59,923 nucleotides of DNA from Clostridia bacterium (lineage in GTDB: Bacteria; Bacillota; Clostridia; Oscillospirales; Acutalibacteraceae), in contig JAFTWE010000027.1 of assembly GCA_017465465.1 (NCBI GenBank), positions 1-59,923 of the forward strand. The letters are read 5' to 3'. Positions 58,675-59,923 of this stretch are shown piece after piece. The notes under the pieces are model-generated. The model did not search any database. It was not told the origin of the DNA and saw nothing but the letters and a program-made list of their open reading frames with translations. Every line of letters begins with the position of its first letter. Position 1 is the stretch's first letter. Position numbers and translations under genes: made by a program.

Positions 58675-59568
58675 ATGGAAATTCGCAATTTAATATCCTT
58701 TGTTCAGGTGGCTGAGCTTAACAGCTTCACCAAGGCGGCGCAGGTTCTCGGGTATTCTCAGTCAACAATTTCATTTCAAATCAAACAGCTTGAAACCGAG
58801 CTTGATTGCCTTTTATTTGAACGAATAAATCATACAATTTCTTTAACTGACAGGGGCAAGGAGCTTCTTGTATACGCCCAACAGGTAAATAACCTTACGG
58901 ACGAATTTATGCAGAGTATGGAATCTCCCAAGGAGCTTAAGGGGCTTATCAACTTTGTTTCACCCGACTCTGTGTGCGAGGATATGCTTTTGACCAACTA
59001 CTTTGATTTTCACAAGCATTATCCGGGGATAAATCTGAAATTTACCAATGCCGACACAGGAGATATGTTTGGTATGCTTGACCGTAACGAGGCTGACGCT
59101 ATAATAACGCTTGATAATCATGTTTACCGCAGTGATTATGTAATTGCCAAGGAAGAGCATATTCAGATGAATTTTGTTGCAAATAAAAATTCAGCTTTTG
59201 CCGGTAAGAAAAATCTTTCGGTTGAAGATATTATAAACAGCCCCTTTGTTTTAACGGAAAGGGGTATGGGCTATAGAGGAATTTTTGATAAAACTCTTGC
59301 CAAAAAGTCTATTGATATTAAGCCCGTTCTTGAAGTGGGCAGAACAGATATTATAACAAAGCTCCTTGAAGAAAATGATGACTGCATTTCGTTTTTGCCT
59401 TGCTTTGCAACAGACAAAAAGGTACAAAGCGGAAAGCTTGTTTACCTTGATATCTGTGATTTTGAAACGGATATATGGAAACAGCTCATTTATCATAAGA
59501 ATAAATGGATTTCCAACTGCCTGTACGCATTTCTTGAATATGTTAAAGAGCATGAATTTAAAAATTAA
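58675..59568 (+). CDS. LysR-family transcriptional regulator
   Basis: 297 residues from ATG 58675 (TTGGAGGA upstream). N-terminal winged HTH: FVQVAELNSFTKAAQVLGYSQSTISFQIKQLETELDCLLFER. The C-terminal part is a LysR substrate-binding domain. Divergent from the lyase gene, so it most likely controls it in response to the amino-acid substrate. Confidence 0.9.
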   Translation: MEIRNLISFVQVAELNSFTKAAQVLGYSQSTISFQIKQLETELDCLLFERINHTISLTDRGKELLVYAQQVNNLTDEFMQSMESPKELKGLINFVSPDSVCEDMLLTNYFDFHKHYPGINLKFTNADTGDMFGMLDRNEADAIITLDNHVYRSDYVIAKEEHIQMNFVANKNSAFAGKKNLSVEDIINSPFVLTERGMGYRGIFDKTLAKKSIDIKPVLEVGRTDIITKLLEENDDCISFLPCFATDKKVQSGKLVYLDICDFETDIWKQLIYHKNKWISNCLYAFLEYVKEHEFKN

Positions 59569-59577
59569 GACAAAATT

Positions 59578-59602
59578 AAGGAGGGCATAGACCCTCCTTT
59601 TG
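59578..59602. terminator. Bidirectional terminator
   Basis: AAGGAGGG (59578-59585) / CCCTCCTT (59592-59599) with T-rich flank, between the LysR gene and the convergent beta-helix glycosidase gene. Confidence 0.85.
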
Positions 59603-59923
59603 CTATTTTGTGATATTGTTTTGCTCTTCTACCTTGCCCACGCAATTTGTTTTTATCGAATACGGTGCATCAAAAATATTATTTTTAATTTCCGCTTCTT
59701 TCAGATATTCAAGCCAGATAAGATGCTTGCCCTCTCGGGGAGATTTAAAAATATTGTTTGTGAGTGTAAGCTTGCCGTGAACAAATTCTTCAGAATTTTC
59801 ATCCATAACCTTTGGGGTGTAACGGATAGTCGGCGCGCCTTGCCACATTTTGGCATAGTCGCAGTTGATGATAACATTGTTTCTGAAAATAATTTCATTT
59901 GTGTAGCCTGACTCAAACCAGAA
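59603..59923 (-). CDS. GH110-like beta-helix glycosidase, 3' end only
   Basis: Open to the window edge; stop at 59603-59605. The 106 visible residues begin FWFESGYTNEIIFRNNVIIN and contain MWQGAPTIRYTPKV and LTLTNNIFKS, the beta-helix coils and FWFESG-type motif seen in GH110 alpha-1,3-galactosidases, which remove galactose from blood-group B and related glycans. Internal Met at 59848 is not the start. The assignment rests on a short partial sequence. Confidence 0.65.
   Translation of the reverse strand, partial: FWFESGYTNEIIFRNNVIINCDYAKMWQGAPTIRYTPKVMDENSEEFVHGKLTLTNNIFKSPREGKHLIWLEYLKEAEIKNNIFDAPYSIKTNCVGKVEEQNNITK

Noticed and set aside
59701..59916. Second minus-strand frame at the right edge
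   Set aside because: It is out of frame with the beta-helix coils; the overlapping frame ending at 59603 carries the recognisable motifs.

Overview
The window comes from a spore-forming, low-to-moderate GC member of the Clostridia, most likely an Oscillospiraceae/Ruminococcaceae-type gut anaerobe. The evidence is strong AGGAGG-type ribosome sites, LL-diaminopimelate aminotransferase, a SpoVAD remnant, host-glycan hydrolases, and a secreted enzyme with a Cys-rich C-terminal tail ending in HY. No genus can be named from the sequence alone. I saw no rRNA, tRNA or CRISPR array.

Layout. (1) 1-4.9 kb: a tightly packed plus-strand operon with the 3' part of carB, then dapF, dapL, a nitrilase-family amidase and nadE, closed by a terminator. 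(2) 4.9-19.3 kb: a mobilizable element. It carries, on the minus strand, an RNA polymerase of the eukaryotic RDR/YonO double-psi-barrel class that is split by a frameshift in an A7 run, with a coupled gene of unknown function, and a DUF4143 ATPase with an array of 23-bp repeats across its promoter. On the plus strand it carries a Cys-rich VLP protein, a DUF927 ATPase, a candidate oriT, MobC, a MobA/VirD2-type relaxase, a large serine recombinase, and a split HipA-like kinase module whose partner protein ends in a serine-resolvase HTH. (3) 19.56 kb: the element abuts a spoVAD gene that has lost its 5' part. (4) 20-26.3 kb: ordinary chromosomal genes (ArsC/Spx-like, CapA-like, flavin reductase, PAS protein, secreted 5'-nucleotidase, small membrane protein, TetR regulator with a clear operator).

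(5) 26.5-54.1 kb: a large surface-polysaccharide locus. It encodes UDP-L-FucNAc synthesis (CapE/F/G type), a galactokinase-like GHMP kinase with a nucleotidyltransferase, an MFS/GPH transporter, an Ig-like membrane protein, two tandem Wzz/BY-kinases and an ABC exporter. These are followed by a radical-SAM RiPP-like cassette (PqqD, SPASM radical SAM, candidate precursor, HprK-like kinase). A visibly more A+T-rich stretch then holds a priming glycosyltransferase, a YdjC deacetylase, glycosyltransferases, Wzy, LicD, Wzx, a TagD-like cytidylyltransferase and an asparagine-synthetase-like protein. (6) 54.2-59.9 kb: GH29 fucosidase, secreted beta-helix protein, a tyrosine phenol-lyase/tryptophanase with a divergent LysR regulator, and the 3' end of a GH110-like beta-helix glycosidase.

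The most unusual content is the RDR-type polymerase on the element, the 23-bp array and 36-bp repeat in the element's intergenic regions, the kinase/resolvase-HTH module, the interruption of spoVAD, and the RiPP cassette inside the capsule locus.
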